A stretch of DNA of 64,000 nt, taken from positions 372,001 through 436,000 of the forward strand of contig RZUM01000002.1 of assembly GCA_004193205.1 (NCBI GenBank), read 5' to 3'. Positions within the stretch are counted from its first letter, which is position 1. Each line of letters opens with the position of its first letter. Positions 61,627 through 64,000 of the stretch are shown here, in pieces. The notes under the pieces are model-generated. The model made no database searches. It had not been told where the DNA came from and saw only the letters and a list, made by a program, of their open reading frames with translations. Position numbers and translations under genes: made by a program. This DNA comes from Gordonia sediminis. GTDB lineage: Bacteria > Actinomycetota > Actinomycetes > Mycobacteriales > Mycobacteriaceae.

Positions 61627-61643
61627 ACATATATGAGATATGT
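61627..61643. promoter_or_regulatory. Candidate operator upstream of the DUF4334-ADH genes
   Basis: ACATAT-ATGAG-ATATGT is a 17-bp dyad with 6-bp arms in an AT-rich patch about 67 bp ahead of the DUF4334 start. It has the size of a TetR-type operator. The regulator is not in the window. Confidence 0.45.
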
Positions 61644-61650
61644 GAGGCTG

Positions 61651-62547
61651 TCACCACGCCCCTGCCGCGGGCGGGGCCGCGACGATTCGCTCGCAGCGCG
61701 CGGCCAGACTGCGCCGATCGGCGTCGGGGAGTTCGATCTCGTGCACCCTGATGTGCACGGTGAGCCCGCGCATATGCAGAACGCGGCGCAGGGTGTCGGC
61801 CGGTGTGTCGTCGCCGATGAAACTCGGCTCGGTGGCCATGGCACCGCCGGGGGTGGTGAACCGGAGCCGGATGGGGGTCACCGGCACGCCCGCGTCGATG
61901 GCGGCCTGGAAGAACGCCGGACGAAACCGGCCGGGTTCGTAACCACAGCGGGTGGTGCCCTCGGGGAACACCGCGACGGAACTGTCGCGGTGCAGCCCGT
62001 CCACGGCCCGTGCGATGGTGTCGGGCAGCCCCCGCAACGATTCCCGTTCGATCGTGATGACCCCCAGCCATCGGACCAGACCCGAGATCACCGGCATCTG
62101 CGCCACCTCGGATTTCGCCACGAAGTGCGCAGGGCTGACCACGGCCAGCGCGAGGATGTCCAGATACGAGATGTGGTTGGCGACGACGAGACCGCGGACC
62201 CGGCCCGCGAACGGTCGCCGGTCGTCTATCTGCACCGTGATCCCGAGCGCCGCGAGCAGGCGGTAGGAGGCACGGCGCAGGTACCAGCGGCGGACGATGC
62301 GCGGAGCGATCAGGATGACCGGCGCGGCGATCGCCAGCGCGATGGTCATCACGATCAGGCGGGCCACCCGCACCGCGACCAGTACCCGACCGGCCGACCG
62401 TGCGAGGTCGTCCTCCCGGCACTGGTCCCCGCACGGACTCCACGGGAACCAGGCATGCCGGGACGGGTGCTGCACCGCGACCGACGACCCGGTCGCGGCC
62501 GCCGTGTGCGCGGATGGAGCGTAGTCCGGTGCGACGAGTGCGGTCAT
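61651..62547 (-). CDS. 1-acyl-glycerol-3-phosphate acyltransferase-like (PlsC/OlsA)
   Basis: The 298-residue protein has the acyltransferase motifs NHISYLD (NHx4D) and FPEGTTRCGY, and membrane segments near residues 60-80. It would transfer an acyl group to a lysolipid. Its ATG overlaps the upstream GNAT gene stop by 4 bp. The pair matches the mycobacterial Rv3026c-Rv3027c arrangement and resembles OlsA/OlsB of ornithine-lipid synthesis. The lipid product is inferred. Confidence 0.85.
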   Translation of the reverse strand: MTALVAPDYAPSAHTAAATGSSVAVQHPSRHAWFPWSPCGDQCREDDLARSAGRVLVAVRVARLIVMTIALAIAAPVILIAPRIVRRWYLRRASYRLLAALGITVQIDDRRPFAGRVRGLVVANHISYLDILALAVVSPAHFVAKSEVAQMPVISGLVRWLGVITIERESLRGLPDTIARAVDGLHRDSSVAVFPEGTTRCGYEPGRFRPAFFQAAIDAGVPVTPIRLRFTTPGGAMATEPSFIGDDTPADTLRRVLHMRGLTVHIRVHEIELPDADRRSLAARCERIVAAPPAAGAW

Positions 62548-63383
62548 AGCCCGGCCACCGGTGCGAGGCGTCCGACCGCGGCCCGCATCCGGTCGAGGTA
62601 GCGGCTGTTGCCTGCGCGCCGGTCGAGAACCGTGACGAAGTCGCCGACGTCGAACACGGGGTCGATGGCCGGCTCTCCGCAGACCTGCGCGCCCATCCGG
62701 AGATAGGCCCGCATCAGCGGCGGTATGGGCGGGTTCTCCGGTGGGTCGATGTGGTCGAGAAGGCGTCCGTCGACGAGCGGGCGGACGTGTGGATAGGCCT
62801 GCCACGGCGCGCGGTGACGATCTCGCACGACGTCTCGTACGCCGCGCAGTACGGACCCGCGGGGGCCGGAAAGGTCCAGCGGCACCGACACGCAGCCGAT
62901 CAGATAGCGATGATCGCTTGCCTCCAGATAGTGCAGCAGCGCCGCCCACATCAACGCGGTGGTCGATCCCTGACGGTGGTCCGGCGCGACGCAGACCCGC
63001 CCCATTTCCACGGTGGCCGAGCGGATCCCGTCGAGTTCACCGGCATCGAACTCGGTGTCGGTGTACCAGCCGCCGGCCGCGGTGGCGCGGTCGGGCGGGA
63101 GGAGTCGCGCGCAGCCGACGAGCCCGTGGTCGAGGTGACGAACCACGAGGTGATCGCAGTACTCGTCATAGCGGTCGGCATCGCGCTGGGTCGTCGGCTC
63201 CCCGATCGCGTCGGAGAACCCCGGTTCCGCGGCGAAGACCTGGTAGCGGAGATGTTGGACCGCGGCGATATCGGCCGGGTCGTCGGTGAGCTCGACGGAG
63301 AGCGGTCCGGCGATGAGGATTGGCCGGACCCGCGCGCCGGCCGGGAAGGTTCCGATCCCGGCCGGATAGGTCGTCACTGTCAT
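62544..63383 (-). CDS. Hemolysin-like GNAT N-acyltransferase (OlsB-like)
   Basis: The 279-residue protein has the GNAT-like core of the Acetyltransf_5/hemolysin family: VQHLRYQVFAAEPGFSDAIG, YDEYCDHLVVRHLDHGLVGC, and VEMGRVCVAPDHRQGSTTAL. OlsB relatives N-acylate ornithine with 3-hydroxyacyl-ACP; others acylate different amino compounds. It is translationally coupled to the PlsC-like gene, which would add the second acyl chain. Confidence 0.83.
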   Translation of the reverse strand: MTVTTYPAGIGTFPAGARVRPILIAGPLSVELTDDPADIAAVQHLRYQVFAAEPGFSDAIGEPTTQRDADRYDEYCDHLVVRHLDHGLVGCARLLPPDRATAAGGWYTDTEFDAGELDGIRSATVEMGRVCVAPDHRQGSTTALMWAALLHYLEASDHRYLIGCVSVPLDLSGPRGSVLRGVRDVVRDRHRAPWQAYPHVRPLVDGRLLDHIDPPENPPIPPLMRAYLRMGAQVCGEPAIDPVFDVGDFVTVLDRRAGNSRYLDRMRAAVGRLAPVAGL

Positions 63384-63479
63384 GCACCCGATGACATCCG
63401 GGGCGAACGACCGGGCGGCGACATCGGTGTGTCGTGTCGGTACTGGGTTGGTGAACTCCCCGTCCGGTTCGTGAACGCC

Positions 63480-63520
63480 GATGGCCTCCGGGGTGTCGCG
63501 GGGACACTCCAGAGGCCATC
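63480..63520 (-). terminator. Terminator after etfA
   Basis: A long stem pairs 63480-63488 with 63512-63520 (9 bp, perfect) and continues inward with GGGGTGTC/GACACTCC (one G-T pair and a small bulge). It lies 41 bp past the etfA stop on the minus strand. Confidence 0.75.
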
Positions 63521-63560
63521 GGGATCCCGACGACCACGCCTCAGCGCAGTCGCGTCGAGA

Positions 63561-64000
63561 TCACTTGCGCTTCTTGACCTCTTCGGTCAGCTGCGGGGCG
63601 ACGTTGAACAGGTCGCCGACGACACCGAAGTCGGAGATCTCGAAGATCGGCGCTTCCTCGTCCTTGTTGACGGCGACGATGGTCTTCGAGGTCTGCATGC
63701 CGGCGCGGTGCTGGATCGCACCCGAGATACCGAGGGCGACGTAGAGCTGCGGCGACACGGTCTTGCCGGTCTGGCCGACCTGGAACTGGCCGGGGTAGTA
63801 ACCGGAGTCGACCGCGGCACGCGAGGCACCCACGGCGGCGCCGAGCGAATCGGCGAGTTCCTCGACGACCGAGAACTTCTCGGCGCTGCCGACACCGCGA
63901 CCACCGGAGACGACGATCGACGCCTCGGTGAGCTCGGGGCGATCGCCGCCGACGTTCGGCTCGACCTTGGTGATCTTCACCGCGTTCTCGGCGGTGGCCG
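63561..64000 (-). CDS. etfA: Electron transfer flavoprotein alpha subunit, C-terminal part
   Basis: The visible ~146 residues contain the FAD domain of Etf[21 protein letters not shown], then [39 protein letters not shown] and [19 protein letters not shown]. EtfAB passes electrons from acyl-CoA dehydrogenases to the respiratory chain. The 5' part runs off the window; etfB would lie further upstream. Confidence 0.93.
   Translation of the reverse strand, partial: ATAENAVKITKVEPNVGGDRPELTEASIVVSGGRGVGSAEKFSVVEELADSLGAAVGASRAAVDSGYYPGQFQVGQTGKTVSPQLYVALGISGAIQHRAGMQTSKTIVAVNKDEEAPIFEISDFGVVGDLFNVAPQLTEEVKKRK

Overview
The window is high-GC chromosomal DNA from a mycolic-acid actinobacterium (order Mycobacteriales). 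Gordonia or a close relative is my best guess. The evidence is gene order and content that I recall from Mycobacterium tuberculosis: holA-comEC-comEA, degV-octT-gpgP-rsfS-nadD, ppk1-mutT1-hupB-leuDC-IclR, gltX-leuB-serA, ilvBNC-cfp6-DoxX-lppZ, gatB-pfkA-gatAC-ligA and mnmA-cysteine desulfurase-acyltransferases-etfA. Other signs are a lysine/alanine-tailed HU protein, F420 genes, and many start/stop overlaps of 1-4 bp. I see no insertion sequence, prophage, CRISPR array or rRNA. Almost everything is core metabolism.

Layout. 1-11 kb: the end of rpsT, then a leftward block with the DNA polymerase delta subunit, competence-type DNA-uptake proteins, a fatty-acid-binding DegV protein, glucosylglycerate/methylglucose-polysaccharide enzymes, ribosome silencing factor, NAD synthesis, a VWA/MoxR pair and proline synthesis. 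11-16 kb: an exported HNH nuclease, recG and a FakA-like kinase, then rpmB rightward. 16-26 kb: enoyl-CoA hydratase, uracil-DNA glycosylase, gamma-carbonic anhydrase, thiL, gpsA, the F420 guanylyltransferase, polyphosphate kinase, MutT1 and HU. 26-44 kb: a branched-chain amino acid and serine region (leuDC with an IclR regulator, leuB, serA, ilvBNC behind an attenuator, ilvD). It is interrupted by tRNA-Glu, tRNA-Gln and gltX, a small hydrolase operon and a secreted serine protease. 44-55 kb: DoxX protein, lipoprotein, gatB, PspC protein, pfkA, gatCA, ACT protein, ligA. 55-64 kb: tRNA thiolation genes, an accessory MFS/alcohol dehydrogenase/GXWXG module, an OlsBA-like acyltransferase pair, and the 3' end of etfA.

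How the genes connect. gltX, tRNA-Gln and gatCAB together make up the indirect Gln-tRNA pathway, with no glutaminyl-tRNA synthetase seen in the window. The cysteine desulfurase feeds sulfur to MnmA. cofC supports F420 synthesis, and an F420-type pyridoxamine-oxidase-fold protein lies about 7 kb away. The DegV and DAK2 proteins could act together as FakB and FakA in fatty acid activation. The clearest regulatory element is the ilvB leader: a 15-residue peptide rich in Val, Ile and Leu, followed by a terminator hairpin and a T-run. Other non-coding or repeat features are a 29-bp-arm inverted repeat with a nested hairpin between lppZ and gatB, a perfect 48-bp tandem array in hupB, low-complexity expansions in ilvB and the DoxX gene, and a possible 45-residue membrane protein beside a 16-bp palindrome near leuB.

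Comparisons with M. tuberculosis are from memory; no search was run.
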